64,000 nucleotides of DNA, from positions 3,534,001-3,598,000 of the forward strand of contig NZ_VCMZ01000001.1 of the NCBI RefSeq assembly GCF_006352475.1, written 5' to 3'. The translations under genes were made by a program, and so were the position numbers. This DNA is from Acinetobacter pullicarnis (GTDB lineage Bacteria > Pseudomonadota > Gammaproteobacteria > Pseudomonadales > Moraxellaceae). How positions within the stretch are numbered: position 1 is the stretch's first letter; each line of letters starts with the position of its first letter. The notes below the pieces were generated by a model, which had not been told where the DNA came from, made no database searches, and saw nothing but the letters and a program-made list of their open reading frames with translations. Shown here piece after piece: positions 36,405 to 43,888 of the stretch.

Positions 36405-36909
36405 TATTATAGGTCTCCACAATAATGCATTTCGAATTTGCGACATAGGCAGCACCACGGGTGCAATTTGGTGCTCCATCACCATTGGTTGGCGTGGTCT
36501 CATCCCAAGAAATATAAATACATTGGCGTCTTAAAGTGGTGGCTTGGCAATCTAGGATGGCGATTTGCATGGCAGATTGCTCGGCTTTTTTTCGCACCTG
36601 CTCATAATCATATTCGGCCATTTGCTGTGCTGTGCAAAAGCCTGCGGTACTGCCACTTTCTGTTACTGGTGCAGCACAATTTTGGGTCAACTCATTTACA
36701 GGTTTATAAAATCGAAAGCCGGCCCGATTGACTCGCATACGTTCTGCCAAATCTCGCGCCAGATTCATGGCTTGAATATTTTGCGTTGCATCTTGCGTTG
36801 CCGCCATGGCACGCAGTTGTAAGGCGCTATACCCCAGTACAGCAATGCTGAGTAGGCTTAGGGCCACCAAGACCTCAACCAGCCCAATTCCCTGCTGTGA
36901 GCACTTCAT
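36394..36909 (-). CDS. pilV: Type IV pilus modification / minor pilin PilV
   Basis: A 171-residue prepilin with leader MKCSQQG and mature IGLVEVLVALSLLSIAVLG (Ile1 rather than Phe1, Glu5). The arginine-rich LARDLAERMRVNRAGF region after the helix is typical of PilV. Several cysteines in the C-terminal domain (DCQATTLRRQC, NCTRGA, KCIIVE). Its ATG overlaps the stop of a 60-codon upstream gene (ATGA). Confidence 0.9.
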   Translation of the reverse strand: MKCSQQGIGLVEVLVALSLLSIAVLGYSALQLRAMAATQDATQNIQAMNLARDLAERMRVNRAGFRFYKPVNELTQNCAAPVTESGSTAGFCTAQQMAEYDYEQVRKKAEQSAMQIAILDCQATTLRRQCIYISWDETTPTNGDGAPNCTRGAAYVANSKCIIVETYNNVE

Positions 36910-37088
36910 GTGCGATATCCAGCCACATAACGCAATACCATCGATACAGCATCTGCACTTTTATTTTTTAAATGGCGTAATAAGGGAGGTGTAGCGACAA
37001 CAGCAAAAATCGAAAATACAATAAAACGCTGCACACGTTTTTGTCGTGCAACGCCTTTGCTCGCGAGTCTTTCGCCCTTCACGCTCAT
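36906..37088 (-). CDS. Small single-helix protein at the head of the minor pilin operon
   Basis: A 60-residue product with a basic N-terminus (KGERLASKGVARQKRVQR), one hydrophobic segment (FIVFSIFAVVATPPLL) and a basic tail. The ATG has a very strong GGAGGG site 6 bases upstream, and the stop overlaps the pilV start as ATGA, so it is very likely translated and coupled to pilV. In other Acinetobacter and Pseudomonas this place is normally held by a GspH/FimT-type pilin (fimU). This product has no pilin leader (no G/A before an F-T-L-x-E motif). It is either a different small membrane protein or a replacement or remnant of fimU. Unrecognised. Confidence 0.6.
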   Translation of the reverse strand: MSVKGERLASKGVARQKRVQRFIVFSIFAVVATPPLLRHLKNKSADAVSMVLRYVAGYRT

Positions 37089-37261
37089 CTTTAGCCCTCC
37101 ATCAAAAGAGCATAGATGAAATCATTCTGAAAACGCGTGACACTAGATAAAGGGTAGAGAAAAGCAGATGACTGTAACTTAAGAATTTAGCAATGTTGCT
37201 AAAACAGACAAACAAAAATATAGATACACGACTGACATTAAAAACCGTATAAAAAATGGCA
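37089..37261. promoter_or_regulatory. Upstream region of the minor pilin operon
   Basis: About 170 bases between the first gene of the pilin operon and the ettA terminator; it must carry the operon's promoter. No clear sigma-54 (GG-N10-GC) or sigma-70 site could be fixed by eye. Confidence 0.35.
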
Positions 37262-37263
37262 TA

Positions 37264-37298
37264 AAAAAAAGCCCCATTCATCAGATTGGGGCTTTTCT
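37264..37298 (-). terminator. Terminator of ettA
   Basis: On the minus strand GCCCCA ... TGGGGC with flanking A/T pairs (about 10 bp stem, about 10-base loop) followed by eight T residues. Confidence 0.85.
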
Positions 37299-37391
37299 AC
37301 ACAACATGATCTGCTGTGCGGGGGTTATGCAAAGTTCAAATCGTGTGGCGCTGCATATTTCACCGCGCCAGAAACGATATTGAACAATGGA

Positions 37392-39053
37392 TTAACCACC
37401 AATTTTTCTATATTTCTTGCCTTTTTGCTCAGCTTCATCACCGATACGAGACTGGCGATACGCTTCATATTCTTGGTAGTTACCAGTATAAAACTCAGGC
37501 TGCTCATTTTCGAATGACAAAATATGCGTTGCGATACGGTCTAAGAACCAACGGTCATGCGATACCACCATCACGGTGCCTGGGAAGACTAAAATTGCAT
37601 CTTCAAGCGCACGTAAGGTTTCAATATCAAGGTCATTTGATGGCTCATCCAGCAAGATAACGTTCGCACCTTGCTGTAAAATTTTAGCCAGTTGCAGACG
37701 GTTACGTTCACCACCAGACAAATCACCCACACGCTTCTGTTGATCTGAACCTTTAAAGTTAAAGCGACCAATATAAGCACGTGATGGAATTTCGTAATCA
37801 CCGACTCTGAGAATATCTAAGCCGCCAGAAACTTCTTCCCATACAGTTTTGCTGTTATCTAAGCTGTCACGAACCTGGCCGACATAAGCAACTTTAACCG
37901 ACTCACCCAAGGTAACCGTACCGGTATCTGGTTGTTGTTCGCCAGTCATCATGCGGAATAGTGTAGTTTTACCCGCACCATTTGGTCCCACGATCCCGAC
38001 AATCGCCGTTGGTGGTACTGCGAAGGTGAGGTTTTCATACAACAAACGACCATCAAAGGATTTGCTGATGCCTTCAACATCAACCACCTTGTTGCCCAAA
38101 CGTGGACCAGGTGGAATATAAATCTCTGATGTTTCATTACGTTGTTGGAATTCTTTAGAGTTCAACTCTTCAAAACGTTCCATACGTGCTTTATTTTTCT
38201 TTTGCTGACCTTTGGCATTAGAACGTACCCATTCCAATTCTTTTTTCAAGGCTTTCGCAAAAGATTCTTCTTGTTTGTTTTCTTGCTCTAGACGGGCATT
38301 TTTTTGCTCTAACCAAGAAGAATAGTTGCCTTGATAAGGAATACCATGTCCACGGTCAAGCTCCAAGATCCACTCGGCAACGTTATCTAAGAAATAACGG
38401 TCATGCGTAATTGCCACGATGGTGCCAGCAAAGTCTTTCAAGAAACGTTCTAACCAAGTCACGGACTCTGCGTCCAAATGGTTGGTCGGTTCATCAAGAA
38501 GCAACATGTCAGGCTTAGACAGCAATAAACGACACAATGCAACACGGCGACGTTCACCACCAGAAAGCAAAGAAACATCTGCATCCCAAGGTGGCAGGTT
38601 CAAGGCACCAGCCGCTTGCTCAAGTTGATTATTGAGGTTATGCGCATCCCAAGCATGAATAATACTTTCAAGCTTTTCTTGTTCTTTCGCCAACGCATCA
38701 AAGTCAGCATCTTCTGCTGCATACTCTGCAAAAACTTCATCTAAGCGCGCTAAAGCATCAAGTGGCTCACGCAAACCATCTTCCACGTTACCGCGGACAT
38801 CTTTGGCATCGTCTAAAGGTGGTTCTTGTTCGAGATAGCCAATTTTAATACCTGGTTGAGCGCGTGCTTCACCGGAAAAATCTTTATCAACGCCCGCCAT
38901 AATCCGGAGCAAGGTCGATTTACCTGCACCGTTTAAACCAAGCACACCAATTTTTGCACCAGGGAAGAATGATAAAGAGATGTCCTTCAGGATCTCGCGC
39001 TTAGGCGGAACCATCTTTGACACACGATTCATCGTGTAAATATATTGGGCCAC
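37392..39053 (-). CDS. ettA: Energy-dependent translational throttle protein EttA (ABC-F)
   Basis: A 553-residue ABC-F ATPase that binds the ribosomal E site and gates entry into elongation according to the ATP/ADP ratio. Two ABC domains: Walker A GLNGAGKST and GPNGAGKTT, signatures LLSGGERRR and DLSGGERNR, Walker B LLLDEPTNHLD and ILLDEPSNDLD. The linker (about 240-310) contains the arginine- and lysine-rich P-site tRNA-interaction motif. Length matches E. coli EttA (555). Single gene with its own terminator. Confidence 0.96.
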   Translation of the reverse strand: MAQYIYTMNRVSKMVPPKREILKDISLSFFPGAKIGVLGLNGAGKSTLLRIMAGVDKDFSGEARAQPGIKIGYLEQEPPLDDAKDVRGNVEDGLREPLDALARLDEVFAEYAAEDADFDALAKEQEKLESIIHAWDAHNLNNQLEQAAGALNLPPWDADVSLLSGGERRRVALCRLLLSKPDMLLLDEPTNHLDAESVTWLERFLKDFAGTIVAITHDRYFLDNVAEWILELDRGHGIPYQGNYSSWLEQKNARLEQENKQEESFAKALKKELEWVRSNAKGQQKKNKARMERFEELNSKEFQQRNETSEIYIPPGPRLGNKVVDVEGISKSFDGRLLYENLTFAVPPTAIVGIVGPNGAGKTTLFRMMTGEQQPDTGTVTLGESVKVAYVGQVRDSLDNSKTVWEEVSGGLDILRVGDYEIPSRAYIGRFNFKGSDQQKRVGDLSGGERNRLQLAKILQQGANVILLDEPSNDLDIETLRALEDAILVFPGTVMVVSHDRWFLDRIATHILSFENEQPEFYTGNYQEYEAYRQSRIGDEAEQKGKKYRKIGG

Positions 39054-39368
39054 TTAGGACTCCTCAAGCAAAAACCAAAACATCGCACATGCGAAAAAAT
39101 ACTTCGGCATTATACGATGAAAGTGTTGAAAAAATAAGGCGTGTATTTTTTATCTTTACAATCTGTTTTTTCTGACTGCACTTTCCAAATCTGACACTGA
39201 TCTAGTGGATTACGCTTTTAAAGTGCGCAGCATTTACCCGAGCCATAATGTTCAGAATATCTGTTTTTAATATCATTTTTTTATATAAGACAGTCATAAT
39301 TTAGACCTTTCATTCATAATGATAAATGCTAAACTCGCTGTAGAATGAAACACATAGATGATGGAACC

Positions 39369-40646
39369 ATGACTTATAAAGACGAAACTCTTGCCATACA
39401 CGCGGGTTATAGCCCAGAACCAACCACCAAAGCTGTTGCCGTACCCATCTATCAAACCACGTCTTATGCCTTTGATGATACTCAACACGGTGCAGACTTA
39501 TTTGATCTCAAAGTTCAGGGTAATATTTATACTCGAATTATGAATCCGACCACCGCTGTGCTTGAGCAACGTATTGCAGCATTAGAGGGCGGAATCGGTG
39601 CTTTGGCGCTTGCATCAGGAATGTCAGCCATCACTTATGCGATTCAAACCATTACTGAAGCAGGCGATAATATTGCGTCAGTGTCTACCCTCTACGGTGG
39701 TAGCTACAATTTATTTGCACACACTTTGCCAAAACAAGGTATTGAAGTGCGCTTCTTCGATTACCAAGACCCAGAAGCATTACGCGGCCTAATTGATGAA
39801 AAAACCAAATTGGTTTTTGTTGAATCTATTGGTAATCCATTGGGCAATATTATTGATCTTGAAGCGATTGCCAAAATTGCACACGAATATGGCGTTCCAG
39901 TGGTTGTCGACAACACTGTGGCCACTCCTGCACTGCTCAAACCCTTTGAGTTTGGCGCAGACATCGTGGTGCACTCGTTAACCAAATACATTGGTGGTCA
40001 CGGCAACAGTATTGGTGGTGCCATTGTCGACAGCGGCAAATTCCCTTGGGGTGATTATCCAGAACGTTTCAAAGTCTTGAATACACCAGATCCAAGTTAT
40101 CACGGTGTCAATTATGTTGAGGCCATTGGTGCAGCAGCCTATATCGCACGTGCACGCGTCGTGCCATTACGCAACACTGGTGCTGCAATTAGCCCACTCA
40201 GCGTGTTCCTGATCCTGCAAGGCCTCGAAACGCTGAACATTCGTATGGAACGTCATACTGAAAATGCACAGAAAGTTGCTGAATATTTGCAATCACATCC
40301 AAAAGTAAAATGGGTGAACTATGCGGGTCTAAAAGATCATCCACAACATGCGTTAGCGCAAAAATATGTTAAAGGTACGCCTTCTGCGATTTTATCCTTC
40401 GGTGTTCAAGATGGTCGTGAAGGCGGAACCCGCTTTATCGATGCACTTCAGTTGTTTACCCGCTTAGTAAATATCGGGGATGCAAAAAGCTTGGCTTGCC
40501 ATCCTGCAACCACCACACATCGCCAACTGAATGAAGATGAATTGAAAGCTGCAGGCGTCAGCATTGATATGGTCCGTCTTTCTGTCGGAATTGAACATAT
40601 TGATGACCTCATTGCAGACTTAGAACAAGCTTTAGAAACGGTGTAA
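39369..40646 (+). CDS. metY: O-acetylhomoserine sulfhydrylase (aminocarboxypropyltransferase)
   Basis: A PLP enzyme of the Cys/Met metabolism family, 425 residues, converting O-acetylhomoserine and sulfide into homocysteine (direct sulfhydrylation). The PLP lysine is in HSLTKYIGGHG. YSPEPTTKAVAVPIYQTTSY, YTRIMNPTTAVLEQRIAALEGG and SVGIEHIDDLIADLEQAL are typical of this group. ATG at 39369 (MTYKDETLAIHAGY) has GATGGAACC before it; an ATG at 39345 is in frame but less family-like. A strong terminator follows at 40711. Confidence 0.93.
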   Translation: MTYKDETLAIHAGYSPEPTTKAVAVPIYQTTSYAFDDTQHGADLFDLKVQGNIYTRIMNPTTAVLEQRIAALEGGIGALALASGMSAITYAIQTITEAGDNIASVSTLYGGSYNLFAHTLPKQGIEVRFFDYQDPEALRGLIDEKTKLVFVESIGNPLGNIIDLEAIAKIAHEYGVPVVVDNTVATPALLKPFEFGADIVVHSLTKYIGGHGNSIGGAIVDSGKFPWGDYPERFKVLNTPDPSYHGVNYVEAIGAAAYIARARVVPLRNTGAAISPLSVFLILQGLETLNIRMERHTENAQKVAEYLQSHPKVKWVNYAGLKDHPQHALAQKYVKGTPSAILSFGVQDGREGGTRFIDALQLFTRLVNIGDAKSLACHPATTTHRQLNEDELKAAGVSIDMVRLSVGIEHIDDLIADLEQALETV

Positions 40647-40710
40647 TTCATCCTGATAGAAGTGTAAGCTTGGTTTAAATCTAACTTACAACAATCTTGA
40701 GATACCTAAA

Positions 40711-40738
40711 AGAGGGAGCTAATCTCCCTCTTTTTTTA
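40711..40738 (+). terminator. Rho-independent terminator after metY
   Basis: AGAGGGAG / CTCCCTCT, 8-bp stem with a 5-base loop, followed by a T run. The next about 250 bases, up to the acr1 start, hold no gene; they are AT-rich and must contain the acr1 promoter. Confidence 0.88.
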
Positions 40739-40988
40739 ATAAAATTTTGCAAATACAATTTATTAGATACTTAAACTGAGGAAGAAGAAGAATTCAAACC
40801 GTAACGACAGAATTTAGGTTAGAATATAATCGCCAGAAATATTTTAAAATACACATGCTTTATCCTAGTAATTTTTCTATTTTTCGTTATTATTTTTGAG
40901 GTAAGTTTGATTGTCTTTTATTTTAAGGTTCGTGTTTAAAATAACAAATAAAACTCAATAACTTAGTTTCATTCATCAGGGAAATCAT

Positions 40989-41876
40989 ATGAATTTAAAA
41001 CTAGAGCAACTCTTTGAAGCAAAGGTTCAAGACAAAGTTGCATTGATCACAGGTGCGTCTAGCGGTATTGGCTTAACCGTTGCAAAAAAACTTGCTGCAA
41101 AGGGTGCGCATGTTCTTTTGGTTGCACGTACACAAGAAACCTTAGAGCAAGTACAAGCTGAAATCGAAGCCGCTGGCGGCAAAGCAACTATTTTCCCATG
41201 TGACTTAAATGACATGGCTGCCATTGATGCGGTATCTGAAAAGATATTGGCGTCGGTAGAGCACATCGATTTCCTCATCAATAACGCAGGACGTTCCATC
41301 CGCCGTGCAGTACATGAATCTGTAGATCGTTTCCATGACTTTGAACGCACCATGCAGTTGAACTACTTTGGTGCTGTCCGCTTAGTCCTCAACGTCTTGC
41401 CACAAATGATGAATCGACGTGATGGTCACATCATTAACATCAGTTCAATCGGCGTATTGGCGAATGCAACCCGCTTCTCTGCGTATGTGGCTTCTAAAGC
41501 TGCACTGGATGCTTTTAGTCGCTGCCTATCTGCTGAGGTACATTCACACAAGATTGCAATTACTTCGGTCTATATGCCTTTGGTTCGTACGCCAATGATT
41601 GCACCGACCAAAATTTATAATTACGTTCCAACCCTTTCACCTGAGCAAGCGGCAGATTTAGTCGCTTATGCGATTGTGAAACGTCCGAAAAAAGTAGCGA
41701 CAACACTTGGTCGCCTGGCTTCGATTACTTACTCTATCGCACCGGGGATTAACAATAAATTGATGTCAATTGGCTTCAACTTATTCCCAAGTTCAAGCGC
41801 TTCTGTGGGGAAACAAGACAAACTCAACTTTGCCCAACGTGCTTATGCAAGACTGTTCCCAGGCGAACACTGGTAA
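40989..41876 (+). CDS. acr1: Fatty acyl-CoA reductase Acr1
   Basis: A 295-residue short-chain dehydrogenase that reduces long-chain acyl-CoA to the aldehyde, the first committed step of wax ester formation in Acinetobacter. NADPH site TGASSGIG near the N-terminus, NNAG (about 97), and active-site Tyr-Lys in YVASK (after the Ser of NISSIG). The sequence from ARTQETLEQVQ through FLINNAGRSIRRAVHES to the C-terminal YARLFPGEHW closely follows the A. baylyi Acr1 protein as I recall it, including the identical end and length. No wax synthase gene adjoins. The ATG has GGGAAATCAT upstream. Confidence 0.93.
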   Translation: MNLKLEQLFEAKVQDKVALITGASSGIGLTVAKKLAAKGAHVLLVARTQETLEQVQAEIEAAGGKATIFPCDLNDMAAIDAVSEKILASVEHIDFLINNAGRSIRRAVHESVDRFHDFERTMQLNYFGAVRLVLNVLPQMMNRRDGHIINISSIGVLANATRFSAYVASKAALDAFSRCLSAEVHSHKIAITSVYMPLVRTPMIAPTKIYNYVPTLSPEQAADLVAYAIVKRPKKVATTLGRLASITYSIAPGINNKLMSIGFNLFPSSSASVGKQDKLNFAQRAYARLFPGEHW

Positions 41877-41904
41877 GCACAAATAAGCCCCAATAAACAT
41901 CAGT

Positions 41905-41942
41905 CCCCCGCTGCATATCTAAATATATACAGCGGGTTTTTC
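41905..41942 (+). terminator. Terminator after acr1
   Basis: CCCGCTG / CAGCGGG stem (7 bp) with an AT-rich 16-base loop, followed by TTTTTCTT. Confidence 0.75.
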
Positions 41943-41954
41943 TTGGCTAATGTT

Positions 41955-43070
41955 TTATGCATCTGATGTTTGCTGATCGACCCACAAAGTAGTCTTCGCA
42001 ATGACCGTCTCAACATCTGCTGCTTTGAGTTTCCACTGCTGCTCTAACTCGACCAGCTTACTTCTATCTAATACCTCTGTACGCAAAAAGTGTAGCATTT
42101 CAGCTGACATTTCCATCTTCTGTGCAAGCCAACGCCATTTCAACAACCACTGCAAAAACCAGAGTGGTACATAGTATTTTGGAGCACTTAACTTGAGTTG
42201 TGTTGCCATTAAATGCAGTAATTGATGTAAAGGGATCTGTTCTTCATCAGCAACCAATAACGTTTGATTACGCATCTGCGGATCCATACCGGCTTCCGCC
42301 ATCACTGCAACCAAATAGTTAATATTCACCAAGGGTAAATAATGGATTGCTGTCGCAGGTATAGCCATCATTTTTCCACGCTTTAATGCAGTAATCATTT
42401 GAGCAATTGCTTGTGACAATGGAATTTCACCAGTATGCATATCACCAGTCACTGTTGCGGGATGGATGATGCTCCAATCAAGAGCCTGACTGTCTGCCTG
42501 TTTTATCCAAGCAAAATGTGCTTGGATTTTTGATGCCTCATAAGCACCGAGCCTTGTATAAACCTGTACCCAATCTGTTGCGTCAATATCATCTAAACAA
42601 ATACCGACTTCTTGCAAATGCTCAGTTAACGTCAACATATAACCTGAAACATGCACAGCCCGTTGTAATTGACAATGCTCCCCCACACAGCGCAACAAAT
42701 TTACAGCCCCAAAAACATTTACCGCTTGTGCTTGTTGCATCGTCAAATCCCAAGCAAACCATGCTGCACAATTAAATAAACGTGTTACGCACGTTAACCG
42801 CTCCCAGTCAGCTTTAGACACGCCTAAGTCTTTCTTTGTCACATCTCCTTGTATCAATATTAGTTTTTCAACACTTACCCCACGCTGCCTCAACCACTCG
42901 GTCAGGCCTTGCGCTTGTGCTGATACATTTCTAACCAAAGCAAAAACAGGATAGCCCTGCTGTAATAGCTGTGCTGTAAGAAATTTGCCGACAAATCCAG
43001 TTGCTCCAACAACGAAAATGCTTTGACTTACAGTGAAATCTTGTACGATTGATTTTGAGCTTTGCATCAT
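41955..43070 (-). CDS. NAD(P)-dependent epimerase/dehydratase (extended SDR)
   Basis: A 371-residue extended short-chain dehydrogenase. Rossmann motif GATGFVGKFL near the N-terminus, and a YxxxK active site as YEASK (LGAYEASKIQ). A C-terminal variable domain of about 150 residues sets substrate specificity and does not reveal it. Related proteins act on nucleotide sugars, sterol-like substrates or acyl thioesters. The gene is divergent from a MerR-type regulator, with an overlapping operator at 43100-43131, which suggests regulator-induced expression. Start at 43070 or the next Met at 43067. Confidence 0.8.
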   Translation of the reverse strand: MMQSSKSIVQDFTVSQSIFVVGATGFVGKFLTAQLLQQGYPVFALVRNVSAQAQGLTEWLRQRGVSVEKLILIQGDVTKKDLGVSKADWERLTCVTRLFNCAAWFAWDLTMQQAQAVNVFGAVNLLRCVGEHCQLQRAVHVSGYMLTLTEHLQEVGICLDDIDATDWVQVYTRLGAYEASKIQAHFAWIKQADSQALDWSIIHPATVTGDMHTGEIPLSQAIAQMITALKRGKMMAIPATAIHYLPLVNINYLVAVMAEAGMDPQMRNQTLLVADEEQIPLHQLLHLMATQLKLSAPKYYVPLWFLQWLLKWRWLAQKMEMSAEMLHFLRTEVLDRSKLVELEQQWKLKAADVETVIAKTTLWVDQQTSDA

Positions 43071-43099
43071 CTTTAACGCTATTTAATCTACTTATAGAT

Positions 43100-43131
43100 A
43101 GGCTAAAGTATGGAGTACACTCTAGGGTCAA
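43100..43131 (-). promoter_or_regulatory. MerR-type promoter/operator of the epimerase-like gene
   Basis: On the minus strand TTGACC (43131-43126) and TAGCCT (43105-43100) are 20 bases apart, longer than the normal 17. The spacer contains the imperfect dyad GAGTGTACTC. A stretched spacer with a central dyad is the hallmark of promoters activated by MerR-family proteins, and the adjacent divergent gene encodes one. Confidence 0.7.
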
Positions 43132-43170
43132 GCCCTAATGAACCGTTTTGGGAAATAGAAGGAGCGAGCG

Positions 43171-43542
43171 ATGCTTATTGGTGCACTGGTCAAACAAACC
43201 AACTTAAGCCGAGATACCATTCGATTTTATGAAAAAATGAATTTAATTCAGTCAATTACACGAAATAATGGTTATAAAGATTACCCTGAACACAGCATTC
43301 AACAGCTACAACTCATTCTTCAAGCAAAATCTCTTGGCTTTAGCTTAGCTGAAATAAAGCAACTCTCTGATCTCGTGGCGCAAGCCGATATTCCTGCTGA
43401 GCAGATGCAACTGATTTTTCAGACTAAACTGTCTACCATCGATGAAAAGATCAACCAGCTCGAACAGATGCGTAGCATGCTCACACATTTAATGTTGGGA
43501 GACCCATGTCCTTTAAAACAGCAATGTGTCAAAGGTGTTTAA
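43171..43542 (+). CDS. MerR-family transcriptional regulator
   Basis: A 123-residue regulator with the N-terminal winged HTH (MLIGALVKQTNLSRDTIRFYE), a second HTH-like part (LILQAKSLGFSLAEIKQL) and a dimerisation coiled coil (about 82-105). A short C-terminal tail has CPLKQQC, two cysteines five residues apart, which might sense metal or oxidants as in related MerR proteins. Good AAGGAGCGAGCG upstream. It probably controls the divergent epimerase-like gene. Confidence 0.9.
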   Translation: MLIGALVKQTNLSRDTIRFYEKMNLIQSITRNNGYKDYPEHSIQQLQLILQAKSLGFSLAEIKQLSDLVAQADIPAEQMQLIFQTKLSTIDEKINQLEQMRSMLTHLMLGDPCPLKQQCVKGV

Positions 43543-43838
43543 AGTTAGCTTGATAAGCAGATTCTGAGTTTTAACCCTGCATTTTGGAGCAGTACTTTTC
43601 AACAAAGCAGCGCATGATACCTTCATCAATCAAGTGAATAAGTTCTACAAATTTTAATCACTCAAAAACCCTCACCAATAAAAAAACCTCCACTTGGGAT
43701 AATGCCAGTCAGTTAAGACAAATACAGCTATTTTTGATTGATTAATTATGTCTGAAAGCCCCGTCTCCCTTTGGGATGAGAAATATATTCCGCAAGTGGG
43801 AAAAGGGTGCTTTTAATCACTCAAAAACCTTCACCAAT
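43543..43838. other. Gap with a partly duplicated tex terminator sequence
   Basis: About 300 bases without a real gene. The segment 43652-43697 repeats the sequence found at 43811-43855 (TTTTAATCACTCAAAAACC onward, ending CACTTGGGA) with a few differences. The left copy lacks the right arm of the terminator hairpin. Between the copies a 22-codon frame from 43748 is too short to support. Confidence 0.6.
43652..43697 (+). repeat. Partial direct duplication of the tex terminator region
   Basis: About 45 bases are shared with 43811-43855, offset by about 159 bases. The copy stops inside the terminator (CCTCCACTTGGGA then TAATGCC), so the hairpin is incomplete here. Confidence 0.75.
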
Positions 43839-43867
43839 AAAAAACCTCCACTTGGGAGGTTTTTTAT
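43838..43867 (-). terminator. Terminator of tex (bidirectional)
   Basis: AAAACCTCC / GGAGGTTTT, 9-bp stem with a 5-base loop and A/T runs on both sides, 22 bases beyond the tex stop. Confidence 0.85.
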
Positions 43868-43888
43868 TCAACAAACTGAAATCAAAGC

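Noticed and set aside
43748..43816. 22-codon frame between the duplicated terminator segments
   Set aside because: Too short, no ribosome binding site, no recognised product.
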